From Streptomyces sp. TN58 (GTDB lineage: Bacteria; Actinomycetota; Actinomycetes; Streptomycetales; Streptomycetaceae): a stretch of DNA of 64,000 nucleotides. Of this stretch, positions 42,777 to 50,459 are shown piece by piece. Under the pieces are notes generated by a model that saw only the letters and a list, made by a program, of their open reading frames with translations, did no database searches and was not told the DNA's origin. The position numbers and the translations under genes are program-made. The stretch spans positions 62,001 through 126,000 of the forward strand of contig NZ_CP018870.1 of the NCBI RefSeq assembly GCF_001941845.1. The letters are read 5' to 3'. The stretch's first letter is position 1, and each line of letters starts with the position of its first letter.

Positions 42777-44057
42777 ATGCCCATGGCTGCTGCTCATCGC
42801 GCACGTCGCCGCTCTCTCGGCGGAGTGGTGCTCCTCGTGACCGCCGCCCTGGTCGCGGCGGTGCTCATGTCCTTCACGCGTTCGGTCGCCCCGCCCGCCG
42901 GTGCCGCGACCGCCGGCGCCTCGGTTGTCGCGCAGACCTGGTCCGACGAGTTCGACGGCCCGGCCGGCCGCGCTCCTGACGCCGCCAAGTGGACGCTTGA
43001 GACCGGCGGTTCGGGCTTCGGCAACCACGAGCTGCAGTACTACACCAACAGCACCTCGAACGCCGCGCTGGACGGCCAGGGCAACCTCGTCATCACCGCG
43101 CGGAAGAACACCGACGCCGGCCTCGGCTGCTGGTACGGGCAGTGCCAGTACACCTCGGCCCGGCTGAACACCGCCAAGACCTTCACCCAGGCGTACGGGC
43201 GCTTCGAGGCCCGCATCAAGATCCCGCGCGGTCAGGGCATCTGGCCCGCCTTCTGGATGCTCGGCAACGACCTCGGCAGCGTGGGCTGGCCGGGCAGCGG
43301 CGAGATCGACATCATGGAGAACATCGGCCGCGAACCCAACACCGTGCACGGCACGGTGCACGGCCCCGGCTACTCCGGAGCGGGCGGCATCGGCGCCGCG
43401 TACAACCTGCCCGGTGGCCGTGCCTTCGCCGACGACTTCCACGTGTTCGCCGTCGACTGGAGCCCCAACTCCCTCGTCTGGTCGGTGGACGGCACCACGT
43501 ACAAGACGCTCACGCCGGCCGGCATCGGCGGCAACAAGTGGGTCTTCGACCACCCGTTCTTCGTCATCCTCAACCTGGCGGTCGGTGGGGACTGGCCCGG
43601 CAGCCCGGACGCCTCCACGTCCTTTCCGCAGACGATGACCGTCGACTACGTCCGTGCCTCCTCCGCCGACGCCCCCGCCGCACGCCCGATCCGTGGCATC
43701 GGCGGCATGTGCGTCGACGTCGCCGGCGGCTCCGACGCCGACCGCACCCCCATCCAGCTGCACGACTGCACCGGCAGTCCGGCCCAGCAGTGGACCATCG
43801 GGGGTGACGGCACCGTCCGCGCCCTCGGCAAGTGCCTGGACGTCGCGGGCGGCTCCACCGCCGACGGGGCCGTCGTCCAGCTCTACACCTGCAACGGCAC
43901 CAACGCCCAGAAGTGGACGTACACCGCCGCCCGTGACCTCACCAACACCGGTGCGGGCAAGTGCCTGGACGCCAAGGGCAACTCCTCCGCCGACGGAACC
44001 CGGTTGCAGACCTGGACCTGCACCGGCGGCGCCAACCAGAAGTGGACGGTCGGCTGA
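42777..44057 (+). CDS. Secreted GH16 endo-beta-1,3-glucanase with ricin-B domain
   Basis: 427 residues from ATG at 42777 (MPMAAAHRARRRSLGGVVLL), AAGGA upstream; an ATG two codons on is possible. Signal peptide to about residue 46. GH16 domain about 50-300: WSDEFDGPAGRAPDAAKWTL, GIWPAFWMLGNDLGSVGWPG, and SGEIDIMENIGREPNTVHGT containing the catalytic E-x-D-x-x-E. C-terminal ricin-B/CBM13 domain has three QxW repeats (AQQWTIGG, AQKWTYTA, NQKWTVG). Degrades laminarin-type or fungal wall glucan outside the cell. The LacI-type operator upstream suggests sugar-controlled expression. Confidence 0.9.
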   Translation: MPMAAAHRARRRSLGGVVLLVTAALVAAVLMSFTRSVAPPAGAATAGASVVAQTWSDEFDGPAGRAPDAAKWTLETGGSGFGNHELQYYTNSTSNAALDGQGNLVITARKNTDAGLGCWYGQCQYTSARLNTAKTFTQAYGRFEARIKIPRGQGIWPAFWMLGNDLGSVGWPGSGEIDIMENIGREPNTVHGTVHGPGYSGAGGIGAAYNLPGGRAFADDFHVFAVDWSPNSLVWSVDGTTYKTLTPAGIGGNKWVFDHPFFVILNLAVGGDWPGSPDASTSFPQTMTVDYVRASSADAPAARPIRGIGGMCVDVAGGSDADRTPIQLHDCTGSPAQQWTIGGDGTVRALGKCLDVAGGSTADGAVVQLYTCNGTNAQKWTYTAARDLTNTGAGKCLDAKGNSSADGTRLQTWTCTGGANQKWTVG

Positions 44058-44163
44058 CCCACCGGCCCCGCCCCGCTCCCTTCTCCCACCTTCTCCCCCC
44101 TTCTCCCCCGCCCCTGCGTCCGGCCGCTCCCCCGCCCGACCTCACGAAGAACGGACCCCCACC

Positions 44164-45852
44164 GTGACGGCTCGCCACCAACGCACCATGTCCCGCAGAA
44201 AGCTCCTCGCCGTGACGGGGGGCCTGGCCCTGGCCGTACCCGCCGCGGCAGCCTGGCTGGAGATGGGCGCCAACGCGACCACCGCCGCCACGCTCCCCCT
44301 GGACCTGGTGAACACCACCGGCAGCAACACGGTGTACGCCTATGTGCTCGGCCGGGACCCCGCGGCCGGCGGCGCCTGGGCCTTCATCCAGGCCAACGGC
44401 TCCAGCCTGTACCACCCGCCGGCTCCGGCCAACGACCAGACCCCGCTCGGGGTCGACTGTGCCATCGAGCTGAACGCGTCCGGCGCCGGAGCGCGGAGGG
44501 TGACGCTGCCGCGCCTGGACAGCGGCCGTATCTACTTCTCCGTCGGCGCGAAGCTGACCTTCCTGGTGAACCGCGGCGGCGGTCTGGCCCTGCCGTCGGT
44601 GAGCAACCCCACCGACCCCAACGCGAACGTCGCTCACGACTTCTGCGAATTCACCTTCAACAGCGACCAGTTGTACGCCAACATCACGTTCGTCGACATG
44701 GTCTCGCTGCCGATCGCCTTCCAACTGGAGACCGGCCAGGGCACCCAGACGGTGCGCGGGCTGCCCGCCGACGGACTGTCCCGGGTCGCCGCCGCGCTGC
44801 GGGCCCAGTCCGCCGCCGACGGCAGCGACTGGAGCCGGCTGATCGTGACCGCGGGCGGCCGCGACGTGCGCGTACTCAGCCCCAATCTGGCGATCCGCGG
44901 CAACAACGCCTTGTTCCGCGGTTACTTCGACAGCTACGTGGACGAGGTGTGGAACAAGTACCGCTCCACCGACCTGCGTGTCGACACCCAGTTCACCTGG
45001 GGGACCGTCACCGGCCGGGTGAACGGCGATGTCCTCGCCTTCCCCGGAGTCGGCGGCTTCGCCAAGCCGTCCACCCTTTCGATCTTCTCCTGCAGCGACG
45101 CGCCCTTCACCACGGGCAACGACCTGATGGGCAATCTCAGCGCACGGCTCGCCGCCGCCTTCAACCGCACCACCCTGCTGGACAACCCCCACCAGCCGAC
45201 CGGCGAGAATCCCGCCGCCTTCTACACCCGGCCGCGCACCAACCACTACTCCCGCATCCTGCACGACACCACCCCCGACCATCTCGGGTACGCCTTCCCG
45301 TACGACGACGTGCACCCCGCCGGAGTCGACTTCGAGGGCAAGGTGCAGTCCGGCTCCCCCGGCCGCTGGACCATCACGGTCGGCGGTGTGGCCGGCGGCG
45401 GCACACCGGCCCCGACGCCGACCGCCACCGGTCCGGGCGGCGGGGTCGGCGCCTTCACCACCATCCAGGCCGAAGCGTTCAGTGCCCAGTCCGGAGCACA
45501 GGTCGAGTCCTGCTCCGACAGCGGCGGCGGGTCCGCCGTCGGCCATCTGTCCAACGGCGACTGGCTCAAGTTCTCGGCCGTCGCCTTCGGCTCCACCGGC
45601 GCCACCCGCTTCGACGCCCGCGTCGCCTCGGGGGCCGCCGGCGGAGTCAGCGGCCTGGTCCAGGTCCGCCTCGGCAGCCCCACGGCCACCCCGGTCGGCA
45701 GCTTCGCCGTCGCCAACACCGGCGGCTGGCAGGCCTGGCGCACCGTCCCGGCCGACATCCGCCGCACCACCGGAACCCACGACGTCTATCTGACCTTCGA
45801 CAGCGGCCAGTCCTCCGACTTCGTCAACGTCAACTGGTTCTCCTTCGCCTAG
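44164..45852 (+). CDS. Secreted GH64 beta-1,3-glucanase with CBM6
   Basis: 562 residues from GTG at 44164 (VTARHQRTMSRRKLLAVTGG), ATG at codon 9 as alternative. SRRKLLAVTGGLALAVPAAA is a twin-arginine signal. The GH64 domain spans about 45-400: LDLVNTTGSNTVYAYVLG, LGVDCAIELNASGAG, FCEFTFNSDQLYANITFVDM, LRVDTQFTWGTVTGRVNGDV, and HLGYAFPYDDVHPAGVDFEG. A Gly/Pro/Thr linker precedes a C-terminal CBM6 (IQAEAFSAQSGAQVESCSDS, WLKFSAVAFGSTGATRFDAR). GH64 releases pentasaccharides from beta-1,3-glucan. It follows GH16 by 106 bases, probably co-regulated. Confidence 0.9.
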   Translation: MTARHQRTMSRRKLLAVTGGLALAVPAAAAWLEMGANATTAATLPLDLVNTTGSNTVYAYVLGRDPAAGGAWAFIQANGSSLYHPPAPANDQTPLGVDCAIELNASGAGARRVTLPRLDSGRIYFSVGAKLTFLVNRGGGLALPSVSNPTDPNANVAHDFCEFTFNSDQLYANITFVDMVSLPIAFQLETGQGTQTVRGLPADGLSRVAAALRAQSAADGSDWSRLIVTAGGRDVRVLSPNLAIRGNNALFRGYFDSYVDEVWNKYRSTDLRVDTQFTWGTVTGRVNGDVLAFPGVGGFAKPSTLSIFSCSDAPFTTGNDLMGNLSARLAAAFNRTTLLDNPHQPTGENPAAFYTRPRTNHYSRILHDTTPDHLGYAFPYDDVHPAGVDFEGKVQSGSPGRWTITVGGVAGGGTPAPTPTATGPGGGVGAFTTIQAEAFSAQSGAQVESCSDSGGGSAVGHLSNGDWLKFSAVAFGSTGATRFDARVASGAAGGVSGLVQVRLGSPTATPVGSFAVANTGGWQAWRTVPADIRRTTGTHDVYLTFDSGQSSDFVNVNWFSFA

Positions 45853-45965
45853 CCGGGGTGCTCATGTGCGGGTGCCGGTCGGCCCGGGCTTGCCGGCGGG
45901 GGGCAGAAGGAGACGTCGGAGTAGTCGATGTCGGTGAACTCGACCCGGAGTTGGTCGGCTCCGGC
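45849..45965 (-). pseudogene. tpg: C-terminal remnant of a second tpg gene
   Basis: On the reverse strand 45906-45950 reads LRVEFTDIDYSDVSF, matching the C-terminus of Tpg (the intact gene here ends KVEISDIDYLDISF). It continues CPPPASPGRPAPAHEHPG-stop, and upstream of 45960 no Tpg sequence is recognisable. The fragment ends overlapping the GH64 stop. It suggests an older telomere-gene copy once lay here. Confidence 0.55.
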
Positions 45966-46255
45966 GCGCCGCCGCCGACTGGCCCGTCGGCGCGGAGCAC
46001 GCCCCGGCGGTCGGCAGGCTGCGGAGACTGCACAGGCTGCACAGATCGAACAGCCCGGCGTCCGCCGGCTCAGCCCCGGGCTGATGTCCGGGGTGCCGCC
46101 CTCGCTGGTGCACCAGGGGGCGGGCGCCCATGTCGTCGCCTGTCCGGCCCGTGCGGTGTTCGAGGCCGTCCTGCCGGCGGCCTCGACGTCCTTGGGCGTC
46201 TACCCCCGTCAGCCGGTGGCCGTTGTCGAGGACGCGTGGGTCGTCCGCTGGTCGT
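45966..46255. other. Intergenic, no convincing gene
   Basis: About 290 bases. A forward frame reads ARAVFEAVLPAASTSLGVYP and VAVVEDAWVVRWSF just before the convergent ArsN1 gene and may be a degraded gene tail; no start is visible. Confidence 0.35.
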
Positions 46256-46753
46256 TCACTCCACGAGTGTGCTGCGGCGTTCCAGCAGGATCACGTCCCG
46301 CCACGTGCCGTGGTGGCGGCCGATGCGTTCGCGGGTGCCGATGACGCGGAAGCCGGCGCGCTGGTGGAGGGCGAGGCTGGCGGTGTTCTCGGGGAAGATT
46401 CCGGACTGGATGGTCCAGATCCCGGCGGCTTCGGTGGAGGCGATCAGGGCGTCCAGCAAGGCGCGGGCGACGCCGCGGCCGCGGGCGTCGGGGTGGACGT
46501 ACACGGAGTGCTCGACCACGCCCGCGTACGCGCAGCGGTCCGAGACCGCGCTCGCCGCCACCCACCCCAGCACCCGCCCGTCGCCATCGAGGGCGGCGAA
46601 GCGGTGCTGGGACAGCCTGCCCTTGTCGAACGCCGTCCACTCAGGCGCCCGCGTCTCGAAGGTGGCGTTGCCCTCGTCGATCCCGGCCTGGTAGATCGCC
46701 AGGACCTGATCGGCGTGCTCAGGCAGCAGCGCCTCGATCCGCACCTGGCTCAC
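46256..46753 (-). CDS. arsN1: GNAT acetyltransferase, ArsN1/phosphinothricin-resistance type
   Basis: 165 residues from GTG at 46753 (VSQVRIEALLPEHADQVLAI). Motifs of the phosphinothricin/arsinothricin acetyltransferase group: NATFETRAPEWTAFDKGRLS, VLGWVAASAVSDRCAYAGVV, EHSVYVHPDARGRGVARALL (acetyl-CoA loop RGRGVA), WTIQSGIFPENTASLALHQR, FRVIGTRERIGRHHGTWRDV. ArsN1 acetylates the arsenic antibiotic arsinothricin; bar/pat enzymes acetylate phosphinothricin. Its start overlaps the arsR2 stop (GTGA), so it is the second gene of the arsR2 operon, which supports the arsenic assignment. Confidence 0.8.
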   Translation of the reverse strand: MSQVRIEALLPEHADQVLAIYQAGIDEGNATFETRAPEWTAFDKGRLSQHRFAALDGDGRVLGWVAASAVSDRCAYAGVVEHSVYVHPDARGRGVARALLDALIASTEAAGIWTIQSGIFPENTASLALHQRAGFRVIGTRERIGRHHGTWRDVILLERRSTLVE

Positions 46754-47118
46754 ACCGCCGCCTTCGCGGCGCCGGCCAGGAGCGCGCCCATGGCGGAGAG
46801 GACGGCAGGCTCGACGCGGTAGTACACCCACGTTCCGCGGCGCTCGGAGGACAGCAGGCCGGCTTCCTTGAGCTTCTTGAGGTGGTGGGAGACGGTCGGC
46901 TGGGAGACGCCGACGTCGGAGATGTCGCACACGCATGCCTCTCCGCCCTCGTGGGAGGCGACGGCGGAGAACAGGCGCAGGCGGACCGGGTCGCCGAGGG
47001 CCTTGAACATCTTCGCGGCGGCCTCGGCCTCGTCCGCGGACATGGGGCGCTCGGTCAGCGGAGGGCAGCACGCGACGGCGTCGGGATCCAGCAGCGGCAG
47101 GACCTTCACGTTCGACAT
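46750..47118 (-). CDS. arsR: ArsR-family repressor (locus B)
   Basis: 122 residues from ATG at 47118 (MSNVKVLPLLDPDAVACCPP). N-terminal ACCPP, then a winged helix: AEAAAKMFKALGDPVRLRLF, SAVASHEGGEACVCDISDVG, VSQPTVSHHLKKLKEAGLLS, SERRGTWVYYRV. The CVCD motif in the alpha-3 helix is the classic ArsR arsenite site (ELCVCDL type). It differs clearly from the locus A repressor. Its start codon lies inside a 12-bp inverted repeat, implying autorepression. Confidence 0.9.
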   Translation of the reverse strand: MSNVKVLPLLDPDAVACCPPLTERPMSADEAEAAAKMFKALGDPVRLRLFSAVASHEGGEACVCDISDVGVSQPTVSHHLKKLKEAGLLSSERRGTWVYYRVEPAVLSAMGALLAGAAKAAV

Positions 47119-47142
47119 GTGTCTATGTTGACACATGTCGAA
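47111..47142. promoter_or_regulatory. ArsR2 operator over the arsR2 start
   Basis: TTCGACATGTGT, 8-bp spacer CTATGTTG, then ACACATGTCGAA: perfect 12-bp arms. The reverse-strand ATG of arsR2 is at 47118-47116. The embedded GTCTATGTTGAC (47121-47132) recurs at 48637-48648. Confidence 0.75.
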
Positions 47143-47529
47143 CCAGTCGTACTGGTGGTGGCGGAAAGCCATCAGCGGTGCCCGTTCACCCGTCGGCCAA
47201 TGCGGTGGCCTACCGGGCCGACGGCTGAGCGGTTCCGGCTGTACCCGCCGCGCGGCCTGCTGGGGCAACAGAACGACGTGCGCGGCTTCTACACCGCCTT
47301 CCCCAGGACGGCCGGCCGCTCGTGATCGTGGCACGCGCAACCCAGGTGACTGTTGCCGGTGGGCGGGTACGCGGCCGTGGCCGGGGGCCGCGGACACGGG
47401 GCCGGCGGTCGAGCGGGGCCGGGCCTGCACTCGGGAACCGGGCGAGCAGGCCGGAGCCGTCAACGCCCTGCAGGCCTTTTCGCGAGGGGTGAGACTGGAT
47501 GGTGGCTCTCGCACTTCACGGGAGGATCG
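47143..47529. other. Long intergenic/leader region, no convincing gene
   Basis: About 390 bases between the arsR2 operator and the PhnD-like gene. A forward frame from 47135 (MSNQSYWWWRKAISG) stays open but becomes Arg/Cys-rich with no domain. Possibly a long leader with promoter of 47530. Confidence 0.4.
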
Positions 47530-48270
47530 ATGACCGCGACATTCTTGTACGATGCGAATCTGAGGCTGGAGGTCGATTCCCCGGAATGGTCCGTTTTCCT
47601 TGAGGATCACAGCATTCGCGCCTGCGGATATCACGGCGACATGGCTCCGCTGACCAAGCAGCTCGAAGAGCATATGGCGACGTTCTCGTATCTTCCCGTA
47701 CTCAACTATTTCCACCTGCGCGCCGACCCCGTGTACGAGCCGATCGCCAGCGCCGTCTACGCGGCGGACGGCACCACCGGCATCCCGAGCGTGCTCATCG
47801 TCCCGGCGGGTAGCGGGGTTACCGATGCCCGAGATCTTCGCGGCAAGCGGCTGGCCATAGCGCACCGCTTCTGCACGACGAGCTTTCTTGCGCCCATGCT
47901 GCTGGTCCATGACCTGGGAGGCCGTATCGATGAGTTCTTCGGTGAACTCGTCATCACGCCGCCTTACGAGGGGCAGGTGGAGGCGGTCGTGGCAGGTTCG
48001 GCGGACGCGACGTTCATTCAGGAAGACGTGTGGCTGAAAGAACCGGCCTACGCTGAAACGACTCGTACGATCGCCCGGAGAGACCACCTGCCGACACCTC
48101 TGTTCATCGCCGGCAAAGAGGCCTCACTTCAGTTGCGCACGACCGTCCGAGATTTCTTGCTGAACTACAGATCGGCAAAGAACGAGTCTGTCCTCTTCTC
48201 CGGGTTCGCTCCCTACGACGCCGCGGCGGTCGAGGAGACTCTCCGGATCACCGAGGAGGCAATCGCTTGA
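47530..48270 (+). CDS. PhnD/SsuA-like substrate-binding protein without signal peptide
   Basis: 246 residues from ATG at 47530 with GGAGG upstream (MTATFLYDANLRLEVDSPEW). Type II periplasmic-binding fold of phosphonate/oxyanion binders: PVYEPIASAVYAADG, TDARDLRGKRLAIAHRFCTT (the DLRGKRVA motif), LGGRIDEFFGELVITPPYEG, QVEAVVAGSADATFIQEDVW, IARRDHLPTPLFIAGKEA. No signal peptide, lipobox, permease or ATPase gene is nearby, so it is not a standard ABC component. In this arsenic locus it may bind an organoarsenic or arsonate-like compound, which is inference. Confidence 0.7.
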   Translation: MTATFLYDANLRLEVDSPEWSVFLEDHSIRACGYHGDMAPLTKQLEEHMATFSYLPVLNYFHLRADPVYEPIASAVYAADGTTGIPSVLIVPAGSGVTDARDLRGKRLAIAHRFCTTSFLAPMLLVHDLGGRIDEFFGELVITPPYEGQVEAVVAGSADATFIQEDVWLKEPAYAETTRTIARRDHLPTPLFIAGKEASLQLRTTVRDFLLNYRSAKNESVLFSGFAPYDAAAVEETLRITEEAIA

Positions 48271-48440
48271 ATCCCGGACGGCAGCGGCGCTGACTGCGCC
48301 CCCTCCGGGGGAGGTGCGGCCCTGCGCGGGCCTCGCCGACGCCGGATCCCGCGGGCCTCCCCCGCTGTGCGCCCAGATCCCGGCCGGCCGGGCGTCGCTG
48401 CAGTCCAGCGGGGCGCCCGTCGACGCGCTCGCCCCGCTCG

Positions 48441-48630
48441 CGCCTACACCGAGGCGGCCCGCACGTGGTTGCACGCCGAGGCCGAGGTCGTCGACACCAC
48501 GCACCTCACACCCGCCGAGGCCGCCCGTCAGATCGCAGCAGTCGTCGAGGGCGACGACACCGAACCGCCCGAACCGATGGCCCTACGGGCCGAGTCGGAC
48601 AGCGGGCCGCCACCTTCTCCCAATAATTAG
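48441..48630 (+). pseudogene. P-loop kinase, C-terminal remnant
   Basis: Forward sequence reads AYTEAARTWLHAEAEVVDTT, HLTPAEAARQIAAVVEGDDT and ends SPNN-stop. This is the C-terminal LID/helix region of small P-loop kinases (W-x-HAE-x-VIDTT). The ATP-binding N-terminal half is absent and the sequence before 48440 is not homologous, so only a tail survives. Confidence 0.45.
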
Positions 48631-48636
48631 ATGAAC

Positions 48637-48691
48637 GTCTATGTTGACGTCTGTCGATGCAGGCGTCATGCTGATCACGTAAGACATAGAC
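48637..48691. promoter_or_regulatory. ArsR2-type half-sites before the CC-rich gene
   Basis: GTCTATGTTGAC at 48637-48648 is identical to the core of the arsR2 operator at 47121-47132. An inverted GACATAGAC half-site is at 48683-48691, 26 bases before the ATG at 48717. The pair suggests ArsR2 also controls 48717 and arsO. Confidence 0.6.
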
Positions 48692-48716
48692 GGACATCGA
48701 AACACCAGGAGTCGTC

Positions 48717-48926
48717 ATGGACGAGCAGGGCACCCCCACCACCCCCGACGGCGCCGGGACCGCGGCTTCCTGCTGCGGCCCGGTCCCCGTCCGGCCCGTC
48801 GCCGAGGCGGATCCCGCCGTGTCCTCCCCGTGCTGCGGCACCAGCGAGGACGCGGACGCGGCCGGCGCCTGCTGCGGCCCGCAGGCCAGGCGGGAGGCCG
48901 GCGCCGACGGCGCCGGCTGCTGCTGA
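48717..48926 (+). CDS. Small CC-rich protein, possible arsenic chaperone
   Basis: 69 residues from ATG at 48717 with AGGAG upstream (MDEQGTPTTPDGAGTAASCC). Four paired-Cys motifs: SCCGP, PCCGT, ACCGP and a C-terminal GCC. The rest is small, acidic and likely disordered. Paired Cys bind As(III); the repeated CCGP spacing resembles Cys-rich tails of ArsO and metallothionein-like proteins. It lies between ArsR2-type half-sites and arsO, so a metalloid buffer or chaperone delivering As(III) is plausible. No named family recognised. Confidence 0.7.
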   Translation: MDEQGTPTTPDGAGTAASCCGPVPVRPVAEADPAVSSPCCGTSEDADAAGACCGPQARREAGADGAGCC

Positions 48927-48942
48927 CCCACCCCGCCCCTCC

Positions 48943-48976
48943 CCTGCCTGCCTGCCCGCCTGCCTGCCTGCCTGCC
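48943..48976. repeat. CCTG tetranucleotide repeat in the arsO leader
   Basis: Seven CCTG units and one CCCG, ending 21 bases before the arsO ATG. Such tracts are slippage-prone and could vary leader length. Confidence 0.85.
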
Positions 48977-48997
48977 GCTGAACATCGGAGACACTTC

Positions 48998-50359
48998 ATG
49001 AGCGAGACCACCACCGGGCTGCCCGTCGTCGTGATCGGGGCCGGCCCCGCCGGCCTGGCCGCCGCCGCCCACCTCGACGAGCGCGGCCTGGACTTCCTCG
49101 TCCTCGAAGCCGGCCCCCACGCCGGGACCGCGACCCGCGAGTGGTCGCACGTGCGCCTGTTCTCCACCTGGGGCGAAGTCGTCGACCCGGCCGCCGAGAA
49201 GCTCCTCGCGCAGGCCGGCTGGGTGAAGCCCGACCCGGCCGCCTACCCCACCGGCGGCGACTGGGCCGTCCGCTACCTCCAGCCCCTCGCCGACACCCTC
49301 GGCGACCGGGTCCGCTACGGCGCCCGCGTCACCGGCGTCTCCCGGGCGGGCCGGGACCGCATCGTCGACGCCGGCCGCGACACCCAGCCGTTCGTGGTCC
49401 ACACCGAAACCGGCGACGGCCGTGAGGAGCGGCTCTTCGCCCGCGCCGTCATCGACGCCTCCGGCACCTGGTCCACCCCCGGCCCCGCCGGCGCCGACGG
49501 CCTCGCCGCCCTCGGCGAGAAGGCGGCCGCCGACCGGATCACCTACCGCGTCCCCGACCTGAAGGACCCCGCCGTGCGGGCCCGCTACGCGGGCAGGCGC
49601 ACCGCCGTCATCGGCTCCGGCGCCTCCGCCTTCACCGCGCTGGCCTACCTCGCCGACCTCGCCCAGTCCGGCGACGGGGCCGGCACGCACGCGACGTGGA
49701 TCCTGCGCCGCGGGATCTCCGGTTCCACCTTCGGCGGCGGCGAGGCCGACCAGCTGCCCGCCCGCGGCGCCCTCGGCCTGGCCGCGAAGGCCGCGGTGGA
49801 CGGCGGCTACGCCGACGCGGTCACCGGATTCCGTACCGACGCCTTCGAGCGGGACGCCGGCGGCCGCCTGGTCCTGGTCGGCGAGGACGGACGCCGCCTG
49901 GACGCCGTGGACGAGGTCATCGTGCTGACCGGCTTCCGCCCCGACCTGGCCTTCCTCGACGAGCTGCGCCTCGGACTCGACGAACGCCTCCAGGCGCCGG
50001 TCGCCCTCGCGCCGCTGATCGACCCCAACCAGCACTCCTGCGGCACCGTCTACCCCCACGGCCGGGCCGAGCTCTCCCACCCGGAGAAGGACCTCTACCT
50101 CGTCGGCATGAAGTCCTACGGCCGCGCCCCGACCTTCCTGGCCATGACCGGCTACGAGCAGGTCCGCTCCGTCGCCGCACACCTCGCCGGCGACCACGAA
50201 GCCGCCGAACGCGTCGAACTCGCCCTCCCGGAGACCGGCGTGTGCGGCGGCGCGGGCCTCTTCGACGAGCCCGCCGCGGCGGAGACCGGCGGCGGGTGCT
50301 GCGCGGCCCCGGCCGCCCTCACCATCGGCGCCGCTCCCGCCTGCGCCGACGGCCGCTGA
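48998..50359 (+). CDS. arsO: FAD-dependent monooxygenase of arsenic loci (ArsO-type)
   Basis: 453 residues from ATG at 48998 (MSETTTGLPVVVIGAGPAGL). FAD motif GAGPAG (residues 14-19), a GG-type second motif in RTAVIGSGASAFTALAYLAD (NADPH site, about 202-221), and the VLTGFRPDL segment near the C-terminal third. C-terminus is Cys-rich: TGVCGGAGLF and GGGCCAAPAALTIGAAPAC. This fits ArsO, a flavin monooxygenase found in bacterial ars clusters; its exact substrate is not settled. It is downstream of the CC-rich gene and probably in the same ArsR2-controlled unit. Confidence 0.85.
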   Translation: MSETTTGLPVVVIGAGPAGLAAAAHLDERGLDFLVLEAGPHAGTATREWSHVRLFSTWGEVVDPAAEKLLAQAGWVKPDPAAYPTGGDWAVRYLQPLADTLGDRVRYGARVTGVSRAGRDRIVDAGRDTQPFVVHTETGDGREERLFARAVIDASGTWSTPGPAGADGLAALGEKAAADRITYRVPDLKDPAVRARYAGRRTAVIGSGASAFTALAYLADLAQSGDGAGTHATWILRRGISGSTFGGGEADQLPARGALGLAAKAAVDGGYADAVTGFRTDAFERDAGGRLVLVGEDGRRLDAVDEVIVLTGFRPDLAFLDELRLGLDERLQAPVALAPLIDPNQHSCGTVYPHGRAELSHPEKDLYLVGMKSYGRAPTFLAMTGYEQVRSVAAHLAGDHEAAERVELALPETGVCGGAGLFDEPAAAETGGGCCAAPAALTIGAAPACADGR

Positions 50360-50459
50360 AGCGAGCGGTCTTCACAGCGGCGTGGCCGCGGCCGGGACGG
50401 GGGTCCGGTCGCGGCGACGCTGACGTGGTGATCGGGAGCAGCCGGGTGCTTCGCCTGTG

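Noticed and set aside
48506..50197. 563-codon reverse frame opposite arsO
   Set aside because: Gly/Val/Ala-rich shadow; arsO on the forward strand has GAGPAG and NADPH motifs.
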